Assembly (NCBI RefSeq): GCF_001277235.1
Contig: NZ_CP012266.1
Coordinates: 3,348,001-3,412,000 of the forward strand
Reading direction: 5' to 3'
From: Cronobacter dublinensis subsp. dublinensis LMG 23823
GTDB lineage: Bacteria > Pseudomonadota > Gammaproteobacteria > Enterobacterales > Enterobacteriaceae
DNA length: 64,000 nt
The notes below the pieces were generated by a model. It did not search any database, was not told the origin of the DNA, and saw only the letters and a list, made by a program, of their open reading frames with translations. Positions 1 through 8,409 of this stretch are shown piece after piece. Numbering within the stretch: the stretch's first letter is position 1; each line of letters starts with the position of its first letter. Position numbers and translations under genes: made by a program.

Positions 1-462
1 GGACGTGGTTTCAACGCGCAGCGCATCCGGCGGCAGGCCGACGCTGAGAATAACCGGCTGCCAGCTTTCGCGCGCCGCAAACTTCGGCGACAGGCCGCGC
101 GCCAGCAGAAAACCGCCGACGCCGCCAAGCGCCGCGCCGCACAGCGCGGCGATATCGGTGCCAAACAGCGCCTGAAACACCCCGGCCATAATGAACAGGC
201 CCACCAGCGGCGACATATACACCAGCATGGCGGAGCCCAGCAGACTGCCCTCGGCGATGCCCAGCTCTACTTTCTGCCCGGCCACCAGCGGTTGTTCGCT
301 TGGCACGTTAATAAAGTGCGTGTTTTGCGGCCCAAGCTTATTAAGCACGCGCGTACCGCAACCTGCGCGCGATGCGCAACTGCTGCACGACGCTTTGACG
401 TCGCAGCTGAGTACCGCTTCGCCGTTTTGCCACGACACGACCGTGGCCCACTCTTTAATCAT
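1..462 (-). CDS. rseC: RseC, SoxR-reducing / sigma-E operon membrane protein (3' end cut by window)
   Basis: Last gene of the rpoE-rseA-rseB-rseC operon. RseC is an inner-membrane protein linked to sigma-E control and, with the Rsx complex, to reduction of the SoxR iron-sulfur cluster. The start is ATG at 462, overlapping the rseB stop (ATGA), which argues for translational coupling. The 154 codons present begin MIKEWATVVSWQNG. They carry a cysteine cluster at C20, C26, C29 and C35, as expected for this family, followed by two hydrophobic segments at about residues 74-96 and 101-120. E. coli RseC is 159 residues, so only the last few codons are missing. Confidence 0.95.
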   Translation of the reverse strand, partial: MIKEWATVVSWQNGEAVLSCDVKASCSSCASRAGCGTRVLNKLGPQNTHFINVPSEQPLVAGQKVELGIAEGSLLGSAMLVYMSPLVGLFIMAGVFQALFGTDIAALCGAALGGVGGFLLARGLSPKFAARESWQPVILSVGLPPDALRVETTS

Positions 463-1412
463 TGGGGTGCCCTGAATTTAATGCTGCTCGCGATCCGCTT
501 GGCGGTCGGGGGCGGTAATTCGCCGACCACCGTTATCTCGGCGTTATCGCGAACTTCGGTACTGACGGTGCGCCGACCGGTGCGCAGCATCTGCTCGCTG
601 CTGTTGGCGCTGGCGCGGCTCACATTAATGGAAAAGCTAAACAGACCGTCGGAATAGAGCCGTGACTCGACCGGCGAGTCGATGCCCGGCAAGGGACGAC
701 GGCTGCTGGAAATCTCAGTGAAGCCCTGCGGCAGCCAGGAGGCCGACCAGCCAAACTGCGCGTTATCGCCAGCCGGTACGGACAGCAGCGGCGGCAGCGA
801 TGCTTTCGCGAGGTTCTGCATCATTGTGCCCGGCTTGTCGTTAACCGTGAATGAGACCACGCGGAACTGCTCCAGCGTTTCGCCGTCGCGATCCAGCAGA
901 TCGACGCGCATCGGCAGGCGGGTATCGCTGTCGAGCCATGCGATATAGCCATAACGGGTGCCATCGCGCGCGACCACGCGGATCACTTCGCAGAGGCGAT
1001 CGGCGATGCGGGTACGCCCGACGGAGATAAAATCATAATAAGGCGCGAGGCGGCGGAAATCGGTGTAGACCAGCGACGGCAGGGAATCGACGATGTAATC
1101 GCCGTTCAGCGTAAAGGGCTCAAGCCCCGGCTCGAAGTAGCTGATTTCGGTGCCGCGCTGTACGACTTCGCGACGCGGGCCGTCCAGCTGCAATAACTGT
1201 GCGAGGGGCTTATTGTCGAGCCTGGCGTGCCGATAGCGCAGCGATTCCACACCCTGCTTATTGATGCTGACAAATGAGAGCTCGTAATTGAGTGACTGGC
1301 TCGCCAGGTTCATCTGCTGCAACAACGCCTCGGACGATGCATCCGCCGAGGCGTTGAAGGAAACGAACAGGCTGCCCGCCATAAGAGAGACGGCGCACCA
1401 AAGTTGCTTCAT
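459..1412 (-). CDS. rseB: RseB, periplasmic negative regulator of sigma-E
   Basis: Periplasmic protein that binds the periplasmic tail of RseA, shielding it from DegS cleavage, and senses mislocalised lipoproteins or LPS. The product is 317 residues (E. coli 318). It has an N-terminal signal peptide (about residues 1-23, ending FNASADA), then the LolA-like N-terminal domain and the smaller C-terminal domain. Its ATG overlaps the rseA stop by one base (TAATG), and its own TGA overlaps rseC, so the three downstream genes look translationally coupled. No anomalies are seen. Confidence 0.96.
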   Translation of the reverse strand: MKQLWCAVSLMAGSLFVSFNASADASSEALLQQMNLASQSLNYELSFVSINKQGVESLRYRHARLDNKPLAQLLQLDGPRREVVQRGTEISYFEPGLEPFTLNGDYIVDSLPSLVYTDFRRLAPYYDFISVGRTRIADRLCEVIRVVARDGTRYGYIAWLDSDTRLPMRVDLLDRDGETLEQFRVVSFTVNDKPGTMMQNLAKASLPPLLSVPAGDNAQFGWSASWLPQGFTEISSSRRPLPGIDSPVESRLYSDGLFSFSINVSRASANSSEQMLRTGRRTVSTEVRDNAEITVVGELPPPTAKRIASSIKFRAPQ

Positions 1413-2062
1413 TACTGCGATTGAGTTCCTAAAGTCTGATTACCAGGCACTTGTACGGCGGCCTGCTGCGTCTGCGACTGCTCCAGCTGAAGCTGTTCAG
1501 CATGCAGGCGGCGTTGCAGTTCGTAATCCTGCAGCATCGCGTTAATGCGGCGACGCTGTTCCTGAACCTGCGGCTGACCGCCGGTGGTGTTGGCATCCGC
1601 CGTCGGTACGCCGAGGCTGACCGGACTGGCTTTGCCCATCATCGGCAGCGTATTGAAAACAGGCGCTTCCGGCTGTGCGGCAGCGTCCGGCTGACCATTA
1701 TAGTGCTGAACGCCGACGATCACCGCCAGCGACACGCACGCGGCCATGCCAACCTGCGTCAGCTGGCTCGCCCAGGGGCGGACTTTATGCCAGAACGGCA
1801 TTTTCGCCCACTGTTGCGGCGCGGGCTGCGATTCAGGAATGAGCGGCGCGACCTGACGGGCCGGCTCGTTTTCGATAGCCGCCATAACACGCGCGGAGAT
1901 ATCGAAATGAAGCGTTTCGCCGGTATCGCCGCGCAGGGTATCACGAATGAGGTGATAGCTTTCCCAGGTTTGCTGGAGCGCTTTGTCGTTTTCGACGGCG
2001 CTCAGCAACTCGCTGTCCAGAGCTTCCCCATCCATTAAAGCGGAAAGTTTTTCTTTCTGCAT
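1412..2062 (-). CDS. rseA: RseA, anti-sigma-E factor
   Basis: Single-pass inner-membrane anti-sigma factor that holds sigma-E until DegS and RseP cut it. I chose the ATG at 2062 (MQKEKLSALMDGE), giving 216 residues as in E. coli. The open frame extends 22 codons further upstream, but those do not resemble the family. Residues 1-90 are the cytoplasmic sigma-binding part, one membrane helix spans about 101-118, and the rest is periplasmic. The Val148-Ser149 pair, where DegS cuts E. coli RseA, is present at the same position. The gene starts 31 bases after the rpoE stop. Confidence 0.96.
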   Translation of the reverse strand: MQKEKLSALMDGEALDSELLSAVENDKALQQTWESYHLIRDTLRGDTGETLHFDISARVMAAIENEPARQVAPLIPESQPAPQQWAKMPFWHKVRPWASQLTQVGMAACVSLAVIVGVQHYNGQPDAAAQPEAPVFNTLPMMGKASPVSLGVPTADANTTGGQPQVQEQRRRINAMLQDYELQRRLHAEQLQLEQSQTQQAAVQVPGNQTLGTQSQ

Positions 2063-2093
2063 GCTTAATACCTTTTCCAGTATCCCGCTATCG

Positions 2094-2669
2094 TCAACGC
2101 CTGATAAGCGGTTGAACTTTATTATCAATGGCTTCCCGCGCGCGAAAAATGCGGGAGCGAACCGTACCGACCGGGCAATCCATAATAGCCGCTATCTCTT
2201 CATAGCTCATGCCATCCAGCTCCCGCAACGTAATTGCCATGCGTAAATCTTCCGGGAGTGACTCGATAGTACGGAATACGATCTGTCTCAGTTCCTCAGA
2301 CAACATTAAGTTCTCTGGGTTCGAAATTTCTTTCAGCGCGCCGCCGCTTTCGAAGTTTTCCGCCTCGTTGGCGTCAACGTCACTGGAAGGCGGCCGACGG
2401 CCCTGAGCGACTAAATAGTTTTTTGCCGTATTAACGGCGATACGGTAGAGCCAGGTATAAAAGGCGCTGTCGCCGCGAAAAGAATCAAACGCGCGCCAGG
2501 CTTTAACAAAAGATTCCTGAACAACATCAGAGACGTCGCCGGAGGGGACATAGCGGGACACCAGATTCGCGACCTTATGCTGGTAACGAATGACCAGTAA
2601 ATTAAAGGCTTTCTGATCTCCCTTCTGGACCCGTTCGACAAGGACCTGATCCGTTAACTGCTCGCTCAT
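2094..2669 (-). CDS. rpoE: RpoE, extracytoplasmic-function sigma factor sigma-E (sigma-24)
   Basis: Directs RNA polymerase to envelope-stress promoters for outer-membrane protein assembly and periplasmic folding. At 191 residues it has exactly the E. coli length. Region 2 lies at about residues 20-90 and includes DSFRGDSAFYTWLYRIAVN. Region 4 lies at about 130-185 and includes the helix-turn-helix YEEIAAIMDCPVGTVRSRI. First gene of the rse operon, with a sigma-E type autoregulatory promoter 80-110 bases upstream. Its start codon overlaps the stop of a short upstream frame (see the RseD-like entry). Confidence 0.97.
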   Translation of the reverse strand: MSEQLTDQVLVERVQKGDQKAFNLLVIRYQHKVANLVSRYVPSGDVSDVVQESFVKAWRAFDSFRGDSAFYTWLYRIAVNTAKNYLVAQGRRPPSSDVDANEAENFESGGALKEISNPENLMLSEELRQIVFRTIESLPEDLRMAITLRELDGMSYEEIAAIMDCPVGTVRSRIFRAREAIDNKVQPLIRR

Positions 2670-2767
2670 CCGAGGTAATGTCTCCCCAAACCTGAATTTC
2701 CACGCGTAATCGAAATGCCACCCGAACTCTGCACTGTGAGCAAGCAGAAGCTTAGAGCGCCGGTCAC
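2666..2767 (-). CDS. Possible RseD-like leader peptide overlapping the rpoE start
   Basis: A frame in phase with no stop from about 2824 ends in a TGA that overlaps the rpoE ATG (GGATGAGC). This is the arrangement of the E. coli rpoE leader peptide RseD, which couples its translation to rpoE. No ATG is present. The coordinates use a GTG at 2767 (33 residues), but a later GTG at 2734 or a non-standard start further up is equally possible. I cannot confirm sequence similarity to RseD from memory, so confidence is low. Confidence 0.3.
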   Translation of the reverse strand: MTGALSFCLLTVQSSGGISITRGNSGLGRHYLG

Positions 2768-2779
2768 CCGGAAAGTTCC
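2752..2779 (-). promoter_or_regulatory. Sigma-E dependent autoregulatory promoter of rpoE
   Basis: On the minus strand, GGAACTT (2779-2773) and TCTAA (2756-2752) are separated by 16 bases, matching the sigma-E consensus GGAACTT-N16-TCTRA. Further upstream, a perfect TATAAT (2832-2827) may be the -10 of a second, housekeeping rpoE promoter, but its -35 is poor. Confidence 0.88.
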
Positions 2780-3031
2780 GTTACGCCTTTGTTTTTGTGC
2801 AGCAATTGCGAACGCCGGTTCTACTCATTATATGTTCACAATCCGAATGAAGCCTGTAATAACAGTATTTTGTTACACAGGCCGCTTGCAGGGTAACGCA
2901 AGCCCGCCCTTTTTTCATCTTTAAATCTCCGGGATGCGCGGCATTACGCAGCGTTTTCTTTATGCCCGCAGGCGATAAGGCAGAATGTCGCTCGCGTGTT
3001 TAGTCGTTACAACGCAGATTAAAAAAAGCGT

Positions 3032-3059
3032 GTTTGATTTCGCATTCTGGTGCTATGCT
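3032..3059 (+). promoter_or_regulatory. nadB promoter (extended -10)
   Basis: TATGCT at 3054-3059 is preceded by TG at the extended -10 position, with a weak -35 GTTTGA at 3032-3037 (16-base spacer). The NadR operator follows immediately, so repressor binding would cover the start site. Confidence 0.65.
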
Positions 3060-3069
3060 GGCCAAACAT

Positions 3070-3087
3070 TGTTTAGTAAATTAAACA
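3070..3087 (+). promoter_or_regulatory. NadR operator (NAD repressor box)
   Basis: TGTTTA-GTAAAT-TAAACA is a perfect palindrome fitting the NadR consensus TGTTTA-N6-TAAACA. It lies between the nadB -10 element and the nadB ATG at 3094. NadR represses de novo NAD synthesis genes when NAD is plentiful. Confidence 0.9.
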
Positions 3088-3093
3088 CCCGCG

Positions 3094-4713
3094 ATGAAAA
3101 CGACAACTGAGCTTCACTGTGATGTGCTGATTGTAGGTAGCGGCGCCGCTGGCCTTTCTCTGGCGCTGCGTCTGGCGGAACACAGCCAGGTGATGGTATT
3201 GAGTAAAGGCCCGCTGAGCGAAGGCTCTACCTTTTATGCGCAGGGCGGCATCGCCGCGGTTTTCGACGAAACCGACAGCATCGCCTCGCACGTTGAGGAC
3301 ACGCTAATCGCGGGGGCCGGGATTTGCGATCGCGACGCCGTAGAGTTTGTCGCGGGCAACGCGCGCCACTGCGTGCAGTGGCTTATCGATCAGGGCGTGC
3401 TCTTTGACACTGAAGTACAGTCCAATGGCGAGGAGAGCTATCACCTCACCCGTGAAGGCGGCCACAGCCACCGCCGCATTCTTCACGCCGCGGACGCCAC
3501 CGGCAAGGCCGTCGCCACGACGCTGATGGACAAAGCGCTGAGCCACCCTAACATCCGCATTCTTGAGCGTCACAACGCCGTCGATTTAATTATCTCGGAC
3601 AAAATCGGGCTGCCGGGCACCCGTCGCGTGGTCGGCGCATGGGTCTGGAACCGTAATAAAGAAGCCGTCGAAACCTGCCGCGCGAAAGCTGTCGTGCTGG
3701 CGACCGGCGGCGCGTCGAAGGTGTATCAGTACACCACCAACCCGGATATCGCCTCGGGCGACGGCATCGCGATGGCCTGGCGCGCGGGGTGTCGCGTCGC
3801 CAACCTCGAATTTAACCAGTTTCACCCGACAGCCCTGTTTCATCCCCAGGCGCGCAATTTCCTCCTGACGGAAGCGCTGCGCGGCGAAGGCGCGTATTTA
3901 AAACGCCCTGACGGCAGCCGCTTTATGCCGGAGTTTGACGAACGCGCAGAGCTCGCGCCGCGCGATATCGTGGCGCGCGCTATCGATCATGAAATGAAAC
4001 GTCTCGGCGCCGACTGCATGTATCTGGACATCAGCCACAAGCCGGAAGCGTTCGTCCGCCAGCATTTCCCGACCATCTATGAAAAGTTGCTGGGGCTTGG
4101 CATTGATCTGACAAAAGAGCCGGTGCCGATAGTTCCTGCCGCGCACTACACCTGCGGCGGCGTCATGGTGGATGAGCACGGGCGCACCGATGTTGACGGT
4201 CTCTACGCCATTGGCGAGGTGACTTACACCGGTCTGCACGGCGCGAACCGCATGGCCTCGAACTCTCTGCTGGAGTGCCTGGTTTACGGCTGGTCGGCGG
4301 CCGAAGATATCCGGCTGCGTCTGCCCTACGCGCGCGACGTGAAAACCTTGCCCGACTGGGACGAAAGCCGCGTCGAACATCCCGACGAACTGGTGGTGCT
4401 ACAGCATAACTGGCACGAGCTGCGGCTCTTTATGTGGGATTACGTGGGTATCGTGCGCACCACCAAGCGGCTTGAGCGCGCGCTGCGGCGCATCACGATG
4501 TTGCAGCAGGAGATTGAAGAGTATTACGCCAACTTCCGCGTCTCCAACAATCTGCTGGAACTGCGTAACCTGGTGCAAGTAGCGGAGCTTATCGTGCGCT
4601 GCGCCATGATGCGTAAAGAGAGCCGCGGTCTGCACTACACGCTTGATTACCCGCAAGCGCTGCCGGATTCCGGCCCTTCCGTGCTCTCGCCGCTGGTTCA
4701 CATAAATAAATAG
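3094..4713 (+). CDS. nadB: L-aspartate oxidase NadB
   Basis: FAD enzyme oxidising L-aspartate to iminoaspartate, the first step of quinolinate and NAD synthesis. It uses oxygen or fumarate as acceptor. The product is 539 residues (E. coli 540). The N-terminal dinucleotide fold VLIVGSGAAGLSLALRLAE binds FAD, followed by the succinate dehydrogenase/fumarate reductase flavoprotein signature region (TFYAQGGIAAV, REGGHSHRRILHAADATG, NQFHPTAL). A C-terminal helical domain contains RNLVQVAELIVRCAMMRKESRG. Monocistronic, divergent from rpoE, under the NadR box. Its 3' end overlaps the convergent trmN by 16 bases. Confidence 0.97.
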   Translation: MKTTTELHCDVLIVGSGAAGLSLALRLAEHSQVMVLSKGPLSEGSTFYAQGGIAAVFDETDSIASHVEDTLIAGAGICDRDAVEFVAGNARHCVQWLIDQGVLFDTEVQSNGEESYHLTREGGHSHRRILHAADATGKAVATTLMDKALSHPNIRILERHNAVDLIISDKIGLPGTRRVVGAWVWNRNKEAVETCRAKAVVLATGGASKVYQYTTNPDIASGDGIAMAWRAGCRVANLEFNQFHPTALFHPQARNFLLTEALRGEGAYLKRPDGSRFMPEFDERAELAPRDIVARAIDHEMKRLGADCMYLDISHKPEAFVRQHFPTIYEKLLGLGIDLTKEPVPIVPAAHYTCGGVMVDEHGRTDVDGLYAIGEVTYTGLHGANRMASNSLLECLVYGWSAAEDIRLRLPYARDVKTLPDWDESRVEHPDELVVLQHNWHELRLFMWDYVGIVRTTKRLERALRRITMLQQEIEEYYANFRVSNNLLELRNLVQVAELIVRCAMMRKESRGLHYTLDYPQALPDSGPSVLSPLVHINK

Positions 4714-5435
4714 AAGGCTTGCGTCAGCGCGCAGTAGGCCTGCGAATAGTGCTGATCCGGCCCGCGGATCAGCACATCATCGCTAAAGCACTCACCGGGC
4801 GCGGGCGAAAACGCCAGCAGAACCCGGTGCGGCAGTTTTCCTTCGTTCTCCGCGACATCCGTGCGCAAACGCAAATGCCACCCTTGCTCCGTCGCCTGAC
4901 GGCTGAACGCCTCGCCGCTGCTTTCCGGTAACACCACGCAGAAAAATCCCTCTTCGGTAATAAGCTGCGCCGCGCAGGCGAGCAGCGCGCCGTGGTCGAG
5001 CGTCGTGGTGTAGCGTGCCTGTTCACGGGCAGGCGTCGCACAGGCGACGCCTTTGTCATAATAAGGCGGGTTGCTGACGATAAGGTCATAACGCTGCGTC
5101 TGCTGCTGCGTCCAGGTCTGAATATCGGCGCTATGTACCTTAATACGCGTGGCCCACGGCGACGCATCGGCGTTTTCGCGCGCCTGCGCCGCCGCTTCCG
5201 GGTCGAGCTCCACCGCATCGAGCGTCACCGCATCGGGCGTGCGCTGCGCCAGCATCAGCGTCAGTAAACCGCTGCCGGTGCCGATATCCAGCACCCGCTG
5301 CGCTTTCGCGACCGGCGCCCACGCGCCCAGAAGAATGCCGTCAGTGCCCACTTTCATGGCGCAGCGGTCGTGGGCGACAAAAAATTGCTTGAAGGTAAAG
5401 CCGTTGCGGCGTAGCGGTGTTTTTGGCTGAGACAT
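4698..5435 (-). CDS. trmN: tRNA1(Val) (adenine(37)-N6)-methyltransferase (YfiC/TrmN)
   Basis: SAM-dependent methyltransferase making m6A at position 37 of tRNA-Val. I chose the ATG at 5435 (MSQPKTPLRRNGFTFKQFF), giving 245 residues as in E. coli; the open frame continues 39 codons upstream without family resemblance. SAM-binding motif I is VLDIGTGSGLLTLMLAQRT, and the N6-adenine motif is SNPPYY, typical of enzymes acting on exocyclic amino groups. Convergent with nadB (16-base overlap at the 3' ends) and divergent from srmB. Confidence 0.94.
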   Translation of the reverse strand: MSQPKTPLRRNGFTFKQFFVAHDRCAMKVGTDGILLGAWAPVAKAQRVLDIGTGSGLLTLMLAQRTPDAVTLDAVELDPEAAAQARENADASPWATRIKVHSADIQTWTQQQTQRYDLIVSNPPYYDKGVACATPAREQARYTTTLDHGALLACAAQLITEEGFFCVVLPESSGEAFSRQATEQGWHLRLRTDVAENEGKLPHRVLLAFSPAPGECFSDDVLIRGPDQHYSQAYCALTQAFYLFM

Positions 5436-5563
5436 CATGAGGACCTGATAACAAAACCGCTGTAGCATAGGCGAAAGCGCCGCCGGGGAAAAGGAGAAGC
5501 CGGGAAAGGGATGAACATTGGGCGCTGAACGTCTATAATCTGCGCCCCACACTGAGGTAGAAA

Positions 5564-6901
5564 ATGACTGTAACCACTTTTTCCGAACTTGAACTTGATG
5601 AAAGCCTTCTGGATGCGCTCCAGGATAAAGGCTTCACCCGCCCGACCGCTATCCAGGCGGCCGCCATTCCGCCTGCGCTCGACGGGCGTGATGTGCTCGG
5701 TTCTGCGCCGACAGGCACCGGTAAAACGGCAGCTTATCTGTTGCCGGCGTTGCAGCATCTGCTCGACTTCCCTCGCAAAAAATCGGGGCCGCCGCGTATT
5801 CTCATCCTGACGCCGACCCGCGAGCTTGCGATGCAGGTTGCCGAGCAGGCGCGTGAACTGGCAAAACACACGCATCTGGATATCGCCACTATTACCGGCG
5901 GTGTGGCGTATATGAACCACGCGGAAGTCTTCAGCGAAAACCAGGATATCGTAGTCGCGACCACCGGCCGCCTGCTGCAGTATATTAAAGAAGAAAACTT
6001 CGACTGCCGCGCCGTGGAAACGCTGATCCTTGACGAAGCCGACCGCATGCTGGATATGGGCTTTGCGCAGGATATCGAAACCATTGCGGGGGAAACCCGC
6101 TGGCGCAAGCAGACCATGCTGTTCTCCGCCACGCTTGAAGGCGACGCGATTAAAGACTTCGCCGAACGCCTGCTGGAAGAGCCGGTGGAAGTGTCCGCCA
6201 CGCCGTCCACCCGCGAGCGTAAAAAAATCCACCAGTGGTACTACCGCGCCGATAACATCGAACATAAAACCGCGCTGCTGGTGCATCTGCTGAAACAACC
6301 GGAAGCCACCCGTTCTATCGTGTTTGTGCGTAAGCGCGATCGCGTGCATGAGCTGGCGAACTGGCTGCGCGAAGCGGGCATCAACAACTGCTATCTCGAA
6401 GGCGAAATGGTGCAGGTGAAGCGTAACGAAGCGATCAAACGCCTGACCGACGGCCGCGTTAACGTGCTTATCGCGACCGACGTCGCCGCGCGCGGTATTG
6501 ATATCCCGGATGTCAGCCACGTGATTAACTTCGACATGCCGCGCACCGCCGATACCTATCTGCACCGCATTGGCCGTACCGCCCGCGCCGGACGTAAAGG
6601 CACCGCGATTTCGCTGGTCGAAGCGCATGACCACCTGCTGCTGGGCAAAGTGGGCCGCTACCTGAACGAGCCGCTGAAAGCCCGCGTGATTGACGAGCTG
6701 CGCCCGACCACGCGCGCGCCGAGTGAAAAACTCACCGGCAAGCCGTCGAAAAAAGCGCTCGCCAAACGCGAAGAGAAAAAGAAAGAGAAAGAAAAAGAGA
6801 AGCCGCGCGTGAAAAAACGTCACCGCGACACGAAAAATATCGGCAAGCGCCGCAAGCCGAGCAGCAACGCGGCACCGTCTTCCGACAGCGCCGAGTCATA
6901 A
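5564..6901 (+). CDS. srmB: DEAD-box RNA helicase SrmB
   Basis: ATP-dependent RNA helicase acting early in 50S subunit assembly. The product is 445 residues (E. coli 444). Motif I APTGTGKT is at 48-55, DEAD at 157-160 and SAT at 188-190; the second RecA lobe carries ATDVAARGIDIP and HRIGRTARAG. The C-terminal tail is highly basic and low-complexity (KREEKKKEKEKEK followed by further Lys/Arg runs), as expected for RNA binding. The start at 5564 has a GAGG ribosome site 8 bases upstream. A strong hairpin terminator follows the stop directly. The E. coli genes yfiE and eamB, normally next, are absent here. Confidence 0.96.
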   Translation: MTVTTFSELELDESLLDALQDKGFTRPTAIQAAAIPPALDGRDVLGSAPTGTGKTAAYLLPALQHLLDFPRKKSGPPRILILTPTRELAMQVAEQARELAKHTHLDIATITGGVAYMNHAEVFSENQDIVVATTGRLLQYIKEENFDCRAVETLILDEADRMLDMGFAQDIETIAGETRWRKQTMLFSATLEGDAIKDFAERLLEEPVEVSATPSTRERKKIHQWYYRADNIEHKTALLVHLLKQPEATRSIVFVRKRDRVHELANWLREAGINNCYLEGEMVQVKRNEAIKRLTDGRVNVLIATDVAARGIDIPDVSHVINFDMPRTADTYLHRIGRTARAGRKGTAISLVEAHDHLLLGKVGRYLNEPLKARVIDELRPTTRAPSEKLTGKPSKKALAKREEKKKEKEKEKPRVKKRHRDTKNIGKRRKPSSNAAPSSDSAES

Positions 6902-6933
6902 AAAAACCGCCAGCATCTGCTGGCGGTTTTTAT
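6901..6933 (+). terminator. Intrinsic terminator of srmB
   Basis: CCGCCAGC-ATCT-GCTGGCGG stem (6907-6926) followed by TTTTTA and preceded by an A-run. A second GC palindrome, CCGGCGGC/GCCGCCGG at 6939-6956, lies between it and grcA and may serve the opposite strand. Confidence 0.9.
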
Positions 6934-6970
6934 TTGAACCGGCGGCACGCCGCCGGCCCTGCGTCTGAAA

Positions 6971-7354
6971 TTACAGGCTTTCGGTAAAGGTACGGGCGAT
7001 AACGTCGCGCTGCTGCTCAGGCGTCAGCGAGTTAAAGCGCACCGCATAGCCAGAAACACGGATGGTCAGCTGCGGATATTTTTCCGGATGTTTAACGGCA
7101 TCTTCCAGCGTTTCGCGACGCAGCACGTTCACGTTCAGATGCTGACCGCCTTCCACGCGGACTTCCGGTTTGATTTCCATCGGAATTTCACGGTATTCGA
7201 ACTGGCCGAGCTGGCTTACCGGCACGATGTCATCTTCATTAAAACCCGCTTTGGCGCAAACGCAGCGCGCTTCGCCTTTTTCGTTATCGAGCAGCCAGAA
7301 AGAATTCAGCAGTTCGTCATTAGCAGCTTTAGTAATCTGGATACCAGTAATCAT
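6971..7354 (-). CDS. grcA: Autonomous glycyl radical cofactor GrcA (YfiD)
   Basis: Small protein resembling the C-terminus of pyruvate formate-lyase. It replaces the oxygen-damaged glycyl radical domain of PflB and so restores formate-lyase activity. The product is 127 residues, as in E. coli. The glycyl radical motif RVSGYAVRF sits near the C-terminus, with Gly102 the radical-carrying residue after activation by PflA. Monocistronic and divergent from ung. The upstream region carries two FNR-type sites (separate entry), consistent with induction under low oxygen. Confidence 0.97.
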   Translation of the reverse strand: MITGIQITKAANDELLNSFWLLDNEKGEARCVCAKAGFNEDDIVPVSQLGQFEYREIPMEIKPEVRVEGGQHLNVNVLRRETLEDAVKHPEKYPQLTIRVSGYAVRFNSLTPEQQRDVIARTFTESL

Positions 7355-7450
7355 AGGTTGCCTCCCTGTGGGCTTGTTTGATGCAGTAAGCCAGCGGGTG
7401 AGTGGTCAGGCGGCTGGCTAATTGGTAAAACCATTGTTGTCTTATTGTTT

Positions 7451-7544
7451 TATATACCACCAAAGGGCGGTGATTCTTTGATTTAAATCAAAATAAACCA
7501 CTCGCCGAGTAAGGGTATATCACAAAGGAATTGTTTTACATCAA
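7451..7544 (-). promoter_or_regulatory. grcA control region with two FNR boxes
   Basis: A perfect FNR dyad TTGAT-TTAA-ATCAA lies at 7478-7491, and a second, half-conserved one (TTGTT-TTAC-ATCAA) at 7531-7544. Their centres are 53 bp apart, the same spacing as the -40.5 and -93.5 sites known at E. coli yfiD. The minus-strand -10 TATATA at 7456-7451 puts the proximal box at about -40, a class II activator position. Confidence 0.85.
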
Positions 7545-7660
7545 CTTACGCGCCCGACTGCCGCCGAGAAGTTTTGAAAATCCGCACGTGGTGCCACACG
7601 GTTTTGTTCTTCGGATATAAGGCGTTAAGCTTAGGACACAGAAAATCGCAGGAGAGCGAG

Positions 7661-8350
7661 ATGACAGATAAACTCACCTGGCACGACGTGCTGGCCGACG
7701 AAAAAGAAAAGCCGTACTTCCAGAAGATCCTGACCACCGTCGCCGCCGAGCGCGACGCGGGCGTCACCATTTACCCGCCGCAGAAGGATGTGTTCAACGC
7801 CTTTCGCTTTACCGAACTCGGCGATGTGAAAGTGGTGATCCTGGGGCAGGACCCTTACCACGGGCCAGGCCAGGCGCATGGCCTCGCGTTTTCGGTGCGT
7901 CCGGGCATCGCGCCGCCGCCTTCGCTGGTCAATATGTATAAAGAGCTGGAGCAGTCGATTCCTGGCTTTACCCGCCCTGCCCACGGATATCTGGAGAGCT
8001 GGGCGCGCCAGGGCGTCATGCTGCTCAATACCGTGCTGACCGTGCAGGCGGGCAAAGCGCATTCGCATGCGAATCTCGGCTGGGAGACGTTCACCGACAA
8101 AGTCATTTCGCTGATTAACGAACATCGTGAAGGCGTGGTGTTTCTGCTGTGGGGCTCTCACGCGCAGAAAAAAGGCGCGATTATCGACCGCGACCGCCAT
8201 CATGTGTTGCAGGCGCCGCACCCGTCGCCGCTCTCGGCGCACCGCGGCTTTTTCGGCTGCGGCCATTTCGTAAAAACCAATCAGTATCTGGAAAGCCGCG
8301 GCGAGGCCCCCATCAACTGGACGCCGGTCGTGCCGGAAAACGCCCAATAA
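7661..8350 (+). CDS. ung: Uracil-DNA glycosylase
   Basis: Removes uracil from DNA as the first step of base-excision repair. I chose the ATG at 7661 (MTDKLTWHDVL) with GGAGAG just upstream, giving 229 residues as in E. coli; 29 upstream codons in frame do not match the family. The water-activating loop is GQDPYHG at 62-68 with catalytic Asp64. The uracil-specificity motif LLNTVLTV and the DNA-intercalation loop HPSPLSAHRG are intact. Monocistronic, followed by a hairpin terminator. Confidence 0.97.
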   Translation: MTDKLTWHDVLADEKEKPYFQKILTTVAAERDAGVTIYPPQKDVFNAFRFTELGDVKVVILGQDPYHGPGQAHGLAFSVRPGIAPPPSLVNMYKELEQSIPGFTRPAHGYLESWARQGVMLLNTVLTVQAGKAHSHANLGWETFTDKVISLINEHREGVVFLLWGSHAQKKGAIIDRDRHHVLQAPHPSPLSAHRGFFGCGHFVKTNQYLESRGEAPINWTPVVPENAQ

Positions 8351-8351
8351 A

Positions 8352-8373
8352 AAACCTCCCGCAGGAGGTTTTC
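8352..8373 (+). terminator. Terminator after ung
   Basis: AACCTCC-CGC-AGGAGGTTTT hairpin right after the ung stop, with an A-run before it and a short T-run after it. Confidence 0.75.
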
Positions 8374-8409
8374 GCTGTTCATCACGCCAGCCTCACGCTG
8401 GCGTTTTTA

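Noticed and set aside
5435..6823. 462-codon open frame opposite srmB
   Set aside because: Shadow of the Lys/Glu-rich srmB coding sequence (Phe-rich translation), with no family resemblance.
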